Part shown: in pieces, positions 34,966 to 47,386 of the stretch
Layout: each line of letters starts with the position of its first letter
Numbering within the stretch: position 1 is the stretch's first letter
Source of the DNA: Bidens hawaiensis
Taxonomy: Eukaryota > Streptophyta > Magnoliopsida > Asterales > Asteraceae
Reading direction: 5' to 3'
Assembly (NCBI GenBank): GCA_021521415.1
Contig: JAIQDT010007682.1
Location: 1-64,000 of the forward strand
Length of the DNA: 64,000 nucleotides
Translations under genes and position numbers: made by a program
Notes under the pieces: generated by a model
Told to the model about the DNA's origin: nothing
The model's database searches: none
The model's input: the letters and a program-made list of their open reading frames with translations, nothing else

Positions 34966-37900
34966 TGTAACACCCCGTAACCGCAGCGGAAACGTACACG
35001 GGATGCAACAGACACATCTGATATCAACAGCATTGCTTATAAAGAAAACACCACTACATTAATTTAAACGAATTACATTGTTCCGAGTTTCGTTACTATC
35101 TAGGTGTTATCACATAAGTTTTACCGATAGTACATTAACATATTTAATGCAAAATATAGATCCTTAATCTTCCACAAATAGCACACATCATCAAGCACGT
35201 ATCACTCATTCCAATTTGGGGGTACCTAGAAAGCATGTAAAGAAAACGGGTCAACTACGAATAGTTGGTGAGTTCCACTGATTTAAATAAACATTGACAA
35301 TTTATTATGATAAATCATATATTAGCGATGTAATTATGCTGAGCCCACAAGTGAAACCTCTGACTATCACACACAATCCCCGTGGCATATCCCCCGCCCA
35401 CGGACCCGTGACATATCCCCCGTCCACGGAACTGCCCCAAACCGCTATGTCTAACATTACATAGCAAAATATATATATAACACCCAAAATAGACATGTGC
35501 AACTGGCTGGGAAACATCAGCAAATCCTTGCCGGACCAGTTGGGTTTGTCAGACCAATAGTACTATTCACACTCTACCGGCTTTTAGCTAATCACTCGTG
35601 ATGCGGGGCCTTACAATGTTAGCAACTCAGAGAATTACCATCTTAGTACATTTCCGTACGATTCCCGTACAATAAAACATATATAAATACATTCATTTCC
35701 ATGCGATCAGCATGTACTTAAACATTTTGATATAAACATGCTTTCCGCCCCGGGAAAATATTTAAAACAGTTCAGTAAAAAGGGGCTCGTGAAACTCACC
35801 TTTTTGGTGAGCAGAGATGTAATACTGGCACGGCTACCTGTCCGGATCTGTAATACGATCCCTAAGTCGTTACTACACAATTTCTATTAATATAACTTAA
35901 ATTCGTGTTAACCGGTACGTCCGGGGACACTGTTAACCCAGTACCGTACACGATCCGGGGACAATGTTAACCCCGATACACTTCTCAGGACTTAGATTGT
36001 GATATCACTTAGAGTTCTTTAGTTAAAACTACAATTAGTTTGTTTTCTCGTTTTGCGTGCCTAGCACGGTTATTCGCCTTTATGTTTTCAAAAATGGGTT
36101 TGGCCACATACGACCCGAAAATAGTTGTTATTGATATTTTAATTAAAGTGGTGAAATTAGAGCTCGGTTTAGACACCCCGTTTGGCCGCGGGGCCCGTTT
36201 CCGTCTTTAATATACCGGAAACGACTAAATCGGGTAAAATTACCCAAATCATCCGAATTACTTTCGGATGATTTATTTTTACTTGATTTACTCAGTTTCA
36301 TGAAAATAGTCCATTTTTAGGGTTTTTATACACCAGTCAGCTCGCTTAGGCGAACTTTGCCGGTTTACGCGTTTTAAGCTTTAAAAGTTTGTTTTTATGT
36401 TCTGTTTAGCACAAATAATTATCCGTTTAGTCTCGGATCTTGAAATTTTGCACAAATCAGTTTTTGACAGTAAGGAATTTTATAAAAACATTTCCAGAAT
36501 TAATTTTTATATTTAACATTTATTTATCTATTTTTAAACGTCATTTAAACACCAAATATGTCGAAAATACCAAACGACCTTAGAAAAATCCCAAATTTTT
36601 CTGGGATGACTCCTGCCATCCACATAGTTCCCAGTAATTTTTACAAAACCAAAAACTCATTTTTCATGCTATTTTTACCAAAACCGAGCTAGAAAACCCT
36701 AGATCTCGTTTTACCGAAAAGCCTACTTAGACTTCTCCAATGGACTTGAAATTTTGTGTGTGACTTTTATATGTTATAAAAAGCTTATCTGAATATTTCC
36801 AGAATTTTTCATGATGTTTAGCTATTTTTCACCATTTTTAGCCAAAACCGAGCATTAAATTCACCAAATATTCATCCTTTATCCAAAAATTACCAAAATT
36901 TCACAGATCTCATATTTTCATGTAGATCATCTCTGTGAAATTTCATGACTCAACTCTAAGTCTACCAGAATCTGTCCAAATTGTACAAATCATACGAAAA
37001 ACCGAACTACCTTGTGTTTCTAGCTTTAGATCGCAAAGATCTTGCTTTCTAGCCTTTGCTAGAAACTAGATATAACACCTACAAGCACAACAACACCACA
37101 CCAAGCAAGTTATACCCACAATCAAGCCATTTCATTCATGGTTTCGGTTAAGACATCAAAACAAAGATTTTAACCGTAAAAATTCGTTTTTGACTCTTTT
37201 AACTCCTTTCTTGGACCAAGATCCCTTGTATAACTTGTATACATCACTTGATCATGCGAGAATCGGTTTCATCTCGGGTTTTCACCCATTTTTCACTTGA
37301 AACCTTAATTTCTCATGATTTTGGAATTAAAAAGCAAGATCAAACCATAATAACATATTTATACCTTGTGGATCTTCTTAAAAATCAAAGGTTTTGGTTG
37401 AATGTGTAAAGGGTTGAGAGGATTTGGAGAGTTGGAATGTAGAAAAAAGAAAATGAATTGTGTGTGTGTGCACCCATGGACCGATCGGTCCATGTATGGT
37501 GGGGGGGGGCCCACATCTCAAACCATGGCCACACATTTGGATTGTGTAATCCGGATAATGTTGTGGATAATCTGGTTCAGTTCCTTTTTCGGTTAAACAC
37601 TTAATTCGGCTTAAAACGAGGCTAAAACGGTCGTTTTTCGGCTTAAAAATAAAATTTATATAAAACCGATTTAAAATCTTTAAAAACTTAAACCATGACA
37701 TTTATTGACTCAACACATCATATTGTCGGTCATTGTGCATCTTTTTCAGCTTGATCGATCGTCTCTTGCTTGGTTTGATGTTAAAGGTTTCGTTTAACGT
37801 ACCAACGTACTAATAAATCGAAATCCTTTTTCTGTGCTATAATTCACTTATCCCGAAGCCTTAATACTTCGTAAACCTTACTAAACGTCATATATTTCAT

Positions 37901-38111
37901 CTATGACGTAATCCCCGATTCGTTCGGGTTTCAATAACCGTTCATCGGTTAATCGTAATTCCAATACGACTAACTGTACATTCGAGTATAATTCGTACTG
38001 GGAATCTTATATACTCGTACAAACACATTATAATTCATATATTTAGTATTAAATAACACATAAATGGTATATTCCGGCTAGGGTATACCTGAATTTGCCG
38101 GAATCGTTACA
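34966..38111 (-). repeat. Tekay LTR 1 (3' LTR of copy 1)
   Basis: 3146 bp. On the minus strand it starts TGTAACGATTCC after the polypurine tract and ends CGGGGTGTTACA. A TATA-like TTTATATAAA lies at about 37655. A 20-bp palindrome sits at 37475-37494 beside a G run. Short ORFs in it repeat in all three LTRs but have no protein features. Confidence 0.93.
37475..37494. other. Perfect 20-bp palindrome CATGGACCGATCGGTCCATG in LTR 1
   Basis: Identical palindromes lie at 46714-46733 (LTR 2) and 55953-55972 (LTR 3). Each is followed by TATGGT and a run of at least nine G (plus strand). On the element strand it lies about 160 bases downstream of the TATA-like box, so it may fall in the transcribed leader. 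Confidence 0.85.
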
Positions 38112-38121
38112 TTCTCCCCCC
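38112..38121 (-). promoter_or_regulatory. Polypurine tract of Tekay copy 1
   Basis: GGGGGGAGAA on the minus strand, directly before LTR start TGTAACG. The same sequence occurs in copy 2 at 47351-47360. Confidence 0.85.
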
Positions 38122-38147
38122 GTTATAAAAATTTCGTCCTCGAAATT

Positions 38148-40208
38148 TTACGCATCAACTACTTCCTTTTGCGGAAATAGGTGGGGGTATTTCTTCCGAA
38201 ATTCGTCCTTTTGTTCCCATGTATATTCTGGGCCTCGTAGCGAGTTCCATCTAACTTTGACCAACGAGATCTTATTGTGTCTAAGTTGTTTGATTTTCCC
38301 GTCTACTATTTCTATGGGCTCCTCTACAATGTTGAGCTTATCATTTATCTGGACACCCTCTAAAGGTAACACCGATGTCTCATCCGACAGACACTTTTTG
38401 AAGTTCGACACGTGAAACACGTTGTGAACTGCACTCAGTTTATCAGGCAGTTCTAATCGGTATGCTACAGGACCGATTTTTGCAGTAATGTCGAATGGTC
38501 CAATGTATCTAGGGGCTAACTTCCCCGCCTTTCCAAATCTGGCTACTCCTTTCCAAGGTGATACTTTCAAATACACTTTATCACCTTTCTCAAATGATAA
38601 CGGTTTTCTACGGGTATCGGCATAACTCTTCTGCCGATCCCGTGCGGCCTTCAGATTGTTCTTAATTTCAAGGATTTTGCTGGTAGTTTCCTGGACCAGA
38701 TCTGATCTAATAACCTGTGTGTCGCCCACCTCAGTCCAGCAGAGTGGTGATCGGCACTTCCGTCCATACAATGTTTCATAAGGTGCTGCCTTTATACTGC
38801 TATGGTAACTGTTATTATAGGAAAATTCAACGAGTGGGAGATGTTGATCCCAATTTCCCTTAAAATCCAGTACGCATGCACGAAGCAAATCCTCCAGGGT
38901 TTGGATGGTCCTCTCAGACTGACCATCGGTCTGAGGGTGGTAAGTTGTGCTTAGATTAATACGCGTTCCCAGCGCTTCTTGCACAGCTTGCTAAAGCTTG
39001 GAGGTGAAATGGCTATCTCGGTCGGAGATGATTGAGATGGGTATCCCATGACGAGACACAATTTCATTTATATAAATCTGCGCAAGTCTCTCGGTGTTAT
39101 AATTATTTCTAATCGGAATAAAATGTGCCGATTTGGTTAATCGATCCACGACTACCCAAATTGCATCATGTCCTCGGGACGTCTTGGGGAGGTGTGTCAC
39201 AAAATCCATCGTGATCTGCTCCCACTTCCATTCAGGAATTTCCGGTTGTTGTAACATCCCCGAGGGTTTCTGGTGCTCCGCCTTAACCCTCGCACACGTC
39301 GTACACTTGCCGACGTAGGTGGCTATATCCTTTTTCATACCCGGCCACCAGTAGAACTCCTTCACATCCTTGTACATCTTTTCCGATCCCGGATGTATGG
39401 AATATTTTGATTTATGCGCTTCGTCCATGATTAATTCACGAAGGTCATGGAGGGTCGGGATCCAAATCCGATTTTTGAAATAGAGAATTTCGTCCACGCG
39501 CTGTTCGAAATTCTTCTTGTTACCGTAAAGTCCTTCTTTTTCCATTTGTTCCTCTTTCAACGCCTCGCGTTGAGCGACTCGAATCAAATCTGAAAGGTTC
39601 GACTGGACAATCATCTCCAGCGCTCGCACACGCAATGGTTTAACTCGATCTTTCCTACTCAAGGCATCGGCTACAACGTTAGCCTTGCCGGGGTGATAAC
39701 GGATGTCACAGTCATAGTCGCTTAACAACTCGACCCATCTTCGTTGCCTCATATTCAGTTCTTTCTGATCGAATATGTGTTGTAAACTTTTATGATCGGT
39801 GAAGATGGTGCACTTTGTACCGTAGAGGTAATGTCTCCAGATTTTAAGTGCGAAGATAACTGCTCCCAGTTCTAAGTCATGAGTAGTGTAATTTTTCTCA
39901 TGTATTTTTAACTGTCGAGAAGCATAGGCTATAACCTTATTATTTTGCATCAACACGCATCCTAACCCTCTCCGGGATGCGTCACAATACACGACAAAAC
40001 CATCGTCTCCGTCGGGGAGACTTAAGATCGGCGCTTGGCACAATCTTTGTTTTAGCGTTTGAAACGCCGTTTCCTGCTCTTCACCCCATTCATACTTTCG
40101 ATCTTTTTGGGTCAGAAGGGTTAAAGGTTGGGCGATGCTGGAAAAGTTCTCTATAAATCGGCGATAATATCCAGCTAAGCCTAAGAATTGGCGGATTTCC
40201 TTTGGCGA
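38148..40208 (-). pseudogene. Tekay copy 1: RNase H, integrase and chromodomain
   Basis: Continues pol in the frame after the shared frameshift. 40043-38991 holds RNase H ([25 protein letters not shown]) and the integrase zinc module and first two acidic residues ([17 protein letters not shown]), then ends at a TAG (38991-38993) where copy 2 has Trp. 38984-38148 holds the catalytic Glu ([11 protein letters not shown]), the C-terminal domain, and the chromodomain-like tail ([16 protein letters not shown]) ending [11 protein letters not shown]. Copy 1 is thus doubly broken. Confidence 0.92.
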
Positions 40209-42853
40209 TTAGGCGCTTGCCAATTCTTAACTGCTTCAACCTTACTTGGATCAACGTGTATTCCTTGATGGTTTATAACGTGACCAAGGAATTGCACTTC
40301 TTGTAACCAGAAGTTACACTTGGAGAATTTTGCATACAACTTCTCCTGATTTAGAAGCTCAAAAATTAATCTTAAGTGTTGTTCGTGCTCTTCTTTACTC
40401 TTTGAGTATATCAAAATATCGTCAATAAACACAATGACGAATTTATCGAGGTAGGGTTTACATACTCGATTCATGAGATCCATGAACACTGCCGGCGCAT
40501 TAGTTAGCCCGAAAGGCATAACTAAGAACTCGTAATGGCGGTAGCGAGTCCAGAATGCGGTTTTCGGGATATCCTCCTCCTGAATTCTAACCTGATGGTA
40601 TCCCGATCTAAGATCAATTTTTGAGAAATAGCTCGCACCTTGCAGTTGGTCGAACAGGTCATCAATTCGGGGAAGAGGATACCTATTTTTGATTGTCAAC
40701 TTGTTCAGCTCCCTGTAATCAATGCACATTCTAAGGCTTCCGTCCTTCTTTTTCACGAATAGTACCGGTGCACCCCACGGGGAATAACTAGGACGTATAA
40801 ATCCTTTATCCAACAATTCTTGCAACTGGTTGGATAATTCTTGCATCTCGGATGGTGCAAGTCGGTAGGGCGCCTTAGCAACAGGGCCAGCTTGAGGTAA
40901 TAAGTCGATTCTGAATTCGACCTGTCGGGTTGGCGGTAATCCAGGAAGTTCCTCTGGGAAAACTTGTGGAAATTCGCGTACCACTGGAATATCGTCCACC
41001 CGTTCCTCCTCAGAATCAGTGGCTGTCAAGCTTGCTAGATACGCCACGCATCCTTGGCGTATGTATTTTAGCACCTTGAGGTGGGATATAAATGGTATCA
41101 TGGTGCCTGACTTTTCTCCTTGCACTAATATCTCTTCGTCATCCGACACCCGGATCTTGACGATTTTCTTTTCACAGTTTATCTCTACTTTGTTACGTGC
41201 TAACCAATCCATTCCCACTATCACGTCAAAACTACCCAATTCTACCGGTAACAAGTCAATCGGAAGGGATTGATCGTTCAGAATAAAAGGGCAATTCCGA
41301 AATATCTGATTAACTATCATGGTTTTACCGTTAGCTACTTCTACAGTATAAGGTTCTATGGTTTCACTAATCGGAAGGTTTGCTATTGATAGAAACTTGA
41401 CAGAGACAAAACTTCTATCGGCGCCTGTATCAAATAATACAGAAGCGTAATGATCAGAGACGAGGAATGTACCTGTCACTACGCTGGGGTCCTGGCGTGC
41501 TTCGTTCGCCCCCAACACAAAAGCTCGGCCTCTCGCCGGATTGGACGACGATGCCTGACCCACTGCTTGTCTCCCATTTCCTCCCTGGTTCAGCCTCGGA
41601 CAGTTTCTCTTGAAGTGATCTGTGTTGCCACATTCAAAGCAAGCACGGCTAGTGGTCATCATTAGGTTTCCTTGTGGGTTTTGTTGTCGGGTTGGTTGGG
41701 TCCTAAATGGCTGCGCACGGATAGGTTGCGGTAGTCGGTTCAGATTGTTCAGGGTTGTCCTACAACTCGGTGCGTAGTGCCCATTCCTGCCACACCGGTG
41801 GCACACTACCTCCTTGCACACGCCACCATGCTGGCAACCGCATTTCCCACATTTAGGGAATGTCCCTTTCTGCGATTCCTGTCTTCCGCCTGAACTAGTC
41901 ATGGTGTAGTTCTGGGCAGCGGGCCTAGCACGTTTACTTTGCTGCTTCTCCCGGATCCTATTGTCATACGTACCTCGCTTTCCCCCAGCAGACTCTCCTG
42001 CCACCTTCAGTGACCCACTCCTCACGAAATCGTATGTGACGATACCAGCTTGCGTCACCACACTCTCAAACGTCTGGTGTCCCCCAGAGTTGACTATACT
42101 CCTTACTAGTGGAGTTAGTCCCCATATATAACGCTCAACCCTCTTTGACTCTGGGGTGACCAACCATGGCACTAATCGCGACAATTCATTAAATCGGTTT
42201 GTATAACCTAAGTGGTCTGCCCCCTGCATCTCCAGGTTCCACAATTCGTTTTCTAACTTTTGCAGTTCGTTTTTCGGGCAGAAATGTTCCAGTACGAGAG
42301 CCTTGAGCTCTGTCCAGGTCATGCGGTTTGTCGCCGCCTGACCGCGAGTCTGCACTATGGTGTTCCACCATGTCAAGGCATGGTCCGTGAACGTGCAGGT
42401 AGCATACTTAACAACGTAATCCTCAGGGCAGTTGCTGATGTTCACAACAGCCTCTATTTTCTCAATCCACTTAACCAACCCATTGGGTCCCTCAGATCCG
42501 CTAAATTCTAGGGGTTTGCACAACATAAAGTCTTTGATTGAACATCCCCTGGATACAGGAATTGGTTCAGTACGGTTCTTCTCTACCGTAGGTATAGGGC
42601 CATTACTGTCTGTAACGACCACCCTAGGCGGTGCGTCATTACTCGTAATCGTGTTATCATTCTGTGGAGGATTAACATTTTGTTCCCCGTCATTATTGGT
42701 GGTCGTTTGATTGCTCGGAGGGGCTGGATTGGTCGAATTGTTAACACTGGCGGCGATGCGCGATACTATATCCGGTATCGCCGCCTCTAACTGTTGAGCA
42801 ATCAAACGACTCACGTCCACTTCCGACAATTGGGCTGAACGTTTTGGTGCCAT
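40181..42853 (-). CDS. Tekay copy 1: Gag-protease-reverse transcriptase (890 aa, frameshifted end)
   Basis: I take the start as ATG at 42853 ([13 protein letters not shown]); the open frame extends a little upstream without an ATG. Regions in order: gag capsid-like domain (about 110-290), CCHC zinc knuckles (about 350-364 [14 protein letters not shown], about 404-418 [14 protein letters not shown]), protease (about 471-481 [10 protein letters not shown]), RT (from about 660; active site FIDDILIYS near 808). The frame ends abnormally in QRKSANS just after the RT thumb. The expected pol continues in another frame, so a one-base loss near 40208-40211 is likely. The same lesion is in copy 2. Confidence 0.93.
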   Translation of the reverse strand: MAPKRSAQLSEVDVSRLIAQQLEAAIPDIVSRIAASVNNSTNPAPPSNQTTTNNDGEQNVNPPQNDNTITSNDAPPRVVVTDSNGPIPTVEKNRTEPIPVSRGCSIKDFMLCKPLEFSGSEGPNGLVKWIEKIEAVVNISNCPEDYVVKYATCTFTDHALTWWNTIVQTRGQAATNRMTWTELKALVLEHFCPKNELQKLENELWNLEMQGADHLGYTNRFNELSRLVPWLVTPESKRVERYIWGLTPLVRSIVNSGGHQTFESVVTQAGIVTYDFVRSGSLKVAGESAGGKRGTYDNRIREKQQSKRARPAAQNYTMTSSGGRQESQKGTFPKCGKCGCQHGGVCKEVVCHRCGRNGHYAPSCRTTLNNLNRLPQPIRAQPFRTQPTRQQNPQGNLMMTTSRACFECGNTDHFKRNCPRLNQGGNGRQAVGQASSSNPARGRAFVLGANEARQDPSVVTGTFLVSDHYASVLFDTGADRSFVSVKFLSIANLPISETIEPYTVEVANGKTMIVNQIFRNCPFILNDQSLPIDLLPVELGSFDVIVGMDWLARNKVEINCEKKIVKIRVSDDEEILVQGEKSGTMIPFISHLKVLKYIRQGCVAYLASLTATDSEEERVDDIPVVREFPQVFPEELPGLPPTRQVEFRIDLLPQAGPVAKAPYRLAPSEMQELSNQLQELLDKGFIRPSYSPWGAPVLFVKKKDGSLRMCIDYRELNKLTIKNRYPLPRIDDLFDQLQGASYFSKIDLRSGYHQVRIQEEDIPKTAFWTRYRHYEFLVMPFGLTNAPAVFMDLMNRVCKPYLDKFVIVFIDDILIYSKSKEEHEQHLRLIFELLNQEKLYAKFSKCNFWLQEVQFLGHVINHQGIHVDPSKVEAVKNWQAPNRQRKSANS

Positions 42854-42854
42854 T

Positions 42855-43844
42855 CTACACAACATCAAGAAAATATATATAATTAATACAAGTTCCAATC
42901 ATAAAACACAACAAACATTCCATTCATTAATAAACATTAGTACATTTTACATCCATATCAGTTCACATACGTTTCCTGTCATCATTACATAAGTTAAGTT
43001 TTCCTACATAGGGCCTATGTCGGCATCATCTCGACATAACCCACAATGGGTCAGTGCTTGAATGATACCCAAAAGTATCTATAACGATATACCCCAAAAG
43101 AGACCCTCTAAGGGCCAGTGGTTGTATTATAACTACCCAAGATTCACTCTATGTTAGCATCACCACTAACTGCTTACACAGAGTATCAAAAAGCGGCCCC
43201 TGTCTACTCCCGTCCTAACACAACTAAACACGGTGGTATACCAACCACACCAACACCGCCGCCATCCCCACAATCACTGCCATTAAACCCCGGATCCGTG
43301 TTTCCATCCGGTCAATCAACCCCAGGGAGTAGGCGTCCTCCCTCCTCAGCTGCGCGATCGCATGCTGGCTGTCCAGTATGCAATCCACCAAGAGGTTCCT
43401 CCTCTGAATACCCACCGTCAAGGCGGTGGTGTGCTCATTCATCCGCTCGGTGAGCACCCGGAGCCACGCCGCCTCGGTGGAGGGACGCTCATCCCTCACT
43501 GGCCTGGGGGTACCCCACACAGGTGGCGGCACAGGCCCGGGCTGGGGGCGGGAGGACTCGCCTCTGTGGTAAGTGGATCTGGGTGGGGTAAAGGTAGGTG
43601 GAACATACGGGACACTGATCCGCGCCGTGAGGCGGGGACCGGGTCTGGGAGGGGTGAGGGTGACCTGAGGTGCGGGTGGGGTGGGAGACCTGGTAACCCT
43701 AGCAGGGGAGGACAAGCTAGCACTCCTAAGGCTAGTCTCAGAAGGCTCGGTGCTGGAAGCTAAGCGTACACTCCTAGAGTCCCCGGAACTGGCCTCCTCC
43801 GGGTCCTCCTCTACAGATAAACTTCGTGATCTTGACATGCTTAC
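42855..43844 (-). other. Putative 990-bp leader intron in Tekay copy 1
   Basis: On the minus strand the donor CAG/GTAAG is at 43844-43843 and a pyrimidine-rich tract ending GTGTAG closes at 42855, one base before the gag ATG. Splicing would remove the extra ORF and make gag the first ORF of the mRNA. The copy 2 equivalent is 53083-52094. This is an inference from the sequence only. Confidence 0.4.
43224..43838 (-). CDS. Extra ORF ahead of gag in Tekay copy 1 (204 aa, unknown)
   Basis: Starts MSRSRSLSVEEDPEE at 43838; an in-frame ATG also lies at 43880. It is Ser/Glu-rich, then strongly Pro-rich (about 55-120), then helical (AAWLRVLTERMNEHTTAL, RMETRIRGL), and ends with a hydrophobic run (MAVIVGMAAVLVWLVY) like a C-terminal membrane anchor. 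I recognise no family. It stays open in copy 2 with about five amino-acid-changing and two silent base changes, so selection is not shown. A strong splice donor (ACAG/GTAAGC) lies directly before its ATG and an acceptor (GTTGTGTAG) directly before the gag ATG. Confidence 0.55.
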   Translation of the reverse strand: MSRSRSLSVEEDPEEASSGDSRSVRLASSTEPSETSLRSASLSSPARVTRSPTPPAPQVTLTPPRPGPRLTARISVPYVPPTFTPPRSTYHRGESSRPQPGPVPPPVWGTPRPVRDERPSTEAAWLRVLTERMNEHTTALTVGIQRRNLLVDCILDSQHAIAQLRREDAYSLGLIDRMETRIRGLMAVIVGMAAVLVWLVYHRV

Positions 43845-44184
43845 CTGTACACAAGTTAGCAAACATATAGTCCTTTTCATAATGTAAATCCTAATTAAAT
43901 TAATATACACACATTCATACAACCTTGTCACATAAAAATATTATCATATACTTACACATATGTTGCCGATTTTACCTATTAAAGTCCCCCGTGACTTCTT
44001 CTGAATTCCCTCGTGCGGACAAGTCTGTTATTATGTTCCGGACCATAATAACTCACTTGTCCATCCAAGTTCATCCAGACCTCGTCACAATAATTTATTA
44101 GTTGATATTAAGATCCTATAACACTTGAGCTACTGGTTATATTTTAGGTATCTTTTAAAGACATCCTAATTCTTTATAACCAAT

Positions 44185-44197
44185 GGCTCTGATACCA
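44185..44197 (-). promoter_or_regulatory. Primer binding site (initiator Met-tRNA) of Tekay copy 1
   Basis: TGGTATCAGAGCC on the minus strand, five bases after the LTR end, is the classical complement of the 3' end of plant initiator methionine tRNA. Confidence 0.93.
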
Positions 44198-44202
44198 AGT
44201 TC

Positions 44203-47200
44203 TGTAACACCCCGTAACCGCAGCGGAAACGTACACGGGATGCAACAGACACATCTGATATCAACAGCATTGCTTATAAAGAAAACACCACAACATTAAT
44301 TTAAACGAATTACATTGTTCCGAGTTTCGTTACTATCAAGGTGTTATCACATAAGTTTTACCGATAGTACATTAACATATTTAATGCAAAATATAGATCC
44401 TTAATCTTCCACAAATAGCACACATCATCAAGCACGTATCACTCATTCCAATTTGGGGGTACCTAGAAAGCATGTAAAGAAAACGGGTCAACTACGAATA
44501 GTTGGTGAGTTCCACTGATTTAAATAAACATTGACAATTTATTATGATAAATCATATATTAGCGATGTAATTATGCTGAGCCCACAAGTGAAACCTCTGA
44601 CTATCACACACAATCCCCGTGGCATATCCCCCGCCCACGGACCCGTGACATATCCCCCGTCCACGGAACTGCCCCAAACCGCTATGTCTAACATTACATA
44701 GCAAAATATATATATAACACCCAAAATAGACATGTGCAACTGGCTGGGAAACATCAGCAAATCCATGCCGGACCAGTTGGGTTTGTCAGACCAATAGTAC
44801 TATTCACACTCTACCGGCTTTTAGCTAATCACTCGTGATGCGGGGCCTTACAATGTTAGCAACTCAGACAATTACCATCTTAGTACATTTCCGTACGATT
44901 CCCGTACAATAAAACATATATAAATACATTCATTTCCATGCGATCAGCATGCACTTAAACATTTTGATATAAACATGCTTTCCGCCCCGGGAAAATATTT
45001 AAAACAGTTCAGTAAAAAGGGGCTCGTGAAACTCACCTTTTTGGTGAGCAGAGATGTAATACTGGCACGGCTACCTGTCCGGATCTGTAATACGATCCCT
45101 AAGTCGTTACTACACAATTTCTATTAATATAACTTAAATTCGTGTTAACCGGTACGTCCGGGGACACTGTTAACCCAGTACCGTACACGATCCGGGGACA
45201 ATGTTAACCCCGATACACTTCTCAGGACTTAGATTGTGATATCACTTAGAGTTCTTTAGTTAAAACTACCATTTGTTTGTTTTCTCGTTTTGCGTGCCTA
45301 GCACGGTTATTCGCCTTTATGTTTTCAAAAATGGGTTTGGCCACATACGACCCGAAAATAGTTGTTATTGATATTTTAATTAAAGTGGTGAAATTAGAGC
45401 TCGGTTTAGACACCCCGTTTGGCCGCGGGGCCCGTTTCCGTCTTTAATATACCGGAAACGACTAAATCGGGTAAAATTACCCAAATCATCCGAATTACTT
45501 TCGGATGATTTATTTTTACTTGATTTACTCAGTTTCATGAAAATAGTCCATTTTTAGGGTTTTTATACACCAGTCAGCTCGCTTAGGCGAACTTTGCCGG
45601 TTTACGCGTTTTAAGCTTTAAAAGTTTGTTTTTATGTTTTGTTTAGCACAAATAATTATCCGTTTAGTCTCGGATCTTGAAATTTTGCACAAATCAGTTT
45701 TTGACAGTAAGGAATTTTATAAAAATATTTCCAGAATTAATTTTTATATTTAACATTTATTTATCTATTTTTAAACGTCATTTAAACACCAAATATGTCG
45801 AAAATACCAAACGACCTTAGAAAAATCCCAAATTTTTCTGGGATGACTCCTCCAATCCACATAGTTCCCAGTAATTTTTACAGAACCAAAAACTCATTTT
45901 TCATGCTATTTTTACCAAAACCGAGCTAGAAAACCCTAGATCTCGTTTTACCGAAAAGCCTACTTAGACTTCTCCAATGGACCTGAAATTTTGTGTGTGA
46001 CTTTTATATGTTATAAAAAGCTTATCCGAATTTTTCCAGAATTTTTCATGATGTTTAGCTATTTTTCACCATTTTTAGCCAAAACCGAGCATTAAATTCA
46101 CCAAATATTCATCCTTTATCCAAAAATTACCAAAATTTCACAGATCTCATATTTTCATGTGTATATCATCTCTGTGAAATTTCATGACTCAACTCTAAGT
46201 CTACCACAATCTGGCCAAATCTTACAAATCATACGAAAAACCAAACTACCTTGTGTTTCTAGCTTTAGATCGCAAAGATCTTGCTTTCTAGCCTTTGCTA
46301 GAAACTAGATATAACACCTACAAGCACAACAACACCACACCAAGCAAGTTATACCCACAATCAAGCCATTTCATTCATGGTTTCGGTTAAGACATCAAAA
46401 CAAAGATTTTAACCGTAAAAATTCGTTTTTGACTCTTTTAACTCCTTTCTTGGACCAAGATCCCTTGTATAACTTGTATACATCACTTGATCATGCGAGA
46501 ATCGGTTTCATCTCGGGTTTTCACCTATTTTTCACTTGAAACCTTATTTTCTCATGATTTTGGAATTAAAAAGCAAGATCAAACCCTAATAACATGTTTA
46601 TACCTTGTGGATCTTCTTAAAAATCAAAGGTTTTGGTTGAATGTGTAAAGGGTTGAGAGGATTTGGAGAGTTGGAATGTAGAAAAAAGAAAATGAATTGT
46701 GTGTGTGTGCACCCATGGACCGATCGGTCCATGTATGGTGGGGGGGGGCCCACATCTCAAACCATGGCCACACATTTGGATTGTGTAATCCGGATAATGT
46801 TGTGGATAATCTGGTTCAGTTCCTTTTTCGGTTAAACACTTAATTCGGCTTAAAACGAGGCTAAAACGGTCGTTTTTCGGCTTAAAAATAAAATTTATAT
46901 AAAACCGATTTAAAATCTTTAAAAACTTAAACCATGACATTTATTGACTCAACACATCATATTGTCGGTCATTGTGCATCTTTTTCGGCTTGATCGATCG
47001 TCTCTTGCTTGGTTTGATGTTAAAGGTTTCGTTTAACGTACCGACGTACTAATAAATCGAAATCCTTTTTCTGTGCTATAATTCACTTATCCCGAAGCCT
47101 TAATACTTCGTAAACCTTACTAAACATCATATATTTCATCTATGACGTAATCCCCGATTCGTTCGGGTTTCAATAACCGTTCATCGGTTAATCGTAATTC

Positions 47201-47350
47201 CAATACGACTAACTGTACATTCGAGTATAATTCGTACTGGGAATCTTATATACTCGTACAAACACATTATAATTCATATATTTAGTATTAAATAACACAT
47301 AAATGGTATATTCCGGCTAGGGTATACCTGAATTTGCCGGAATCGTTACA
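44203..47350 (-). repeat. Tekay LTR 2 (shared central LTR)
   Basis: 3148 bp. It is the 5' LTR of copy 1 and the 3' LTR of copy 2. It carries several private changes where LTR 1 and LTR 3 agree (for example ACTATCAAGG against ACTATCTAGG near the left end, and CCTCCAATCC against CCTGCCATCC). Confidence 0.93.
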
Positions 47351-47360
47351 TTCTCCCCCC
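47351..47360 (-). promoter_or_regulatory. Polypurine tract of Tekay copy 2
   Basis: GGGGGGAGAA on the minus strand, directly before LTR 2. Confidence 0.85.
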
Positions 47361-47386
47361 GTTATAAAAATTTCGTCCTCGAAATT

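Noticed and set aside
43362..43763. Long plus-strand ORFs opposite the extra Tekay ORF (also 52601-53002).
   Set aside because: They are Gly/Arg-rich complements of a Pro-rich, GC-rich reading frame; they lack domain features and mirror the minus-strand ORF.
44542..44766. Hydrophobic ORF repeated in all three Tekay LTRs.
   Set aside because: It lies in LTR sequence with no recognised family; its repetition follows from the LTR copies. It depends on a run of CCCCG repeats and looks accidental.
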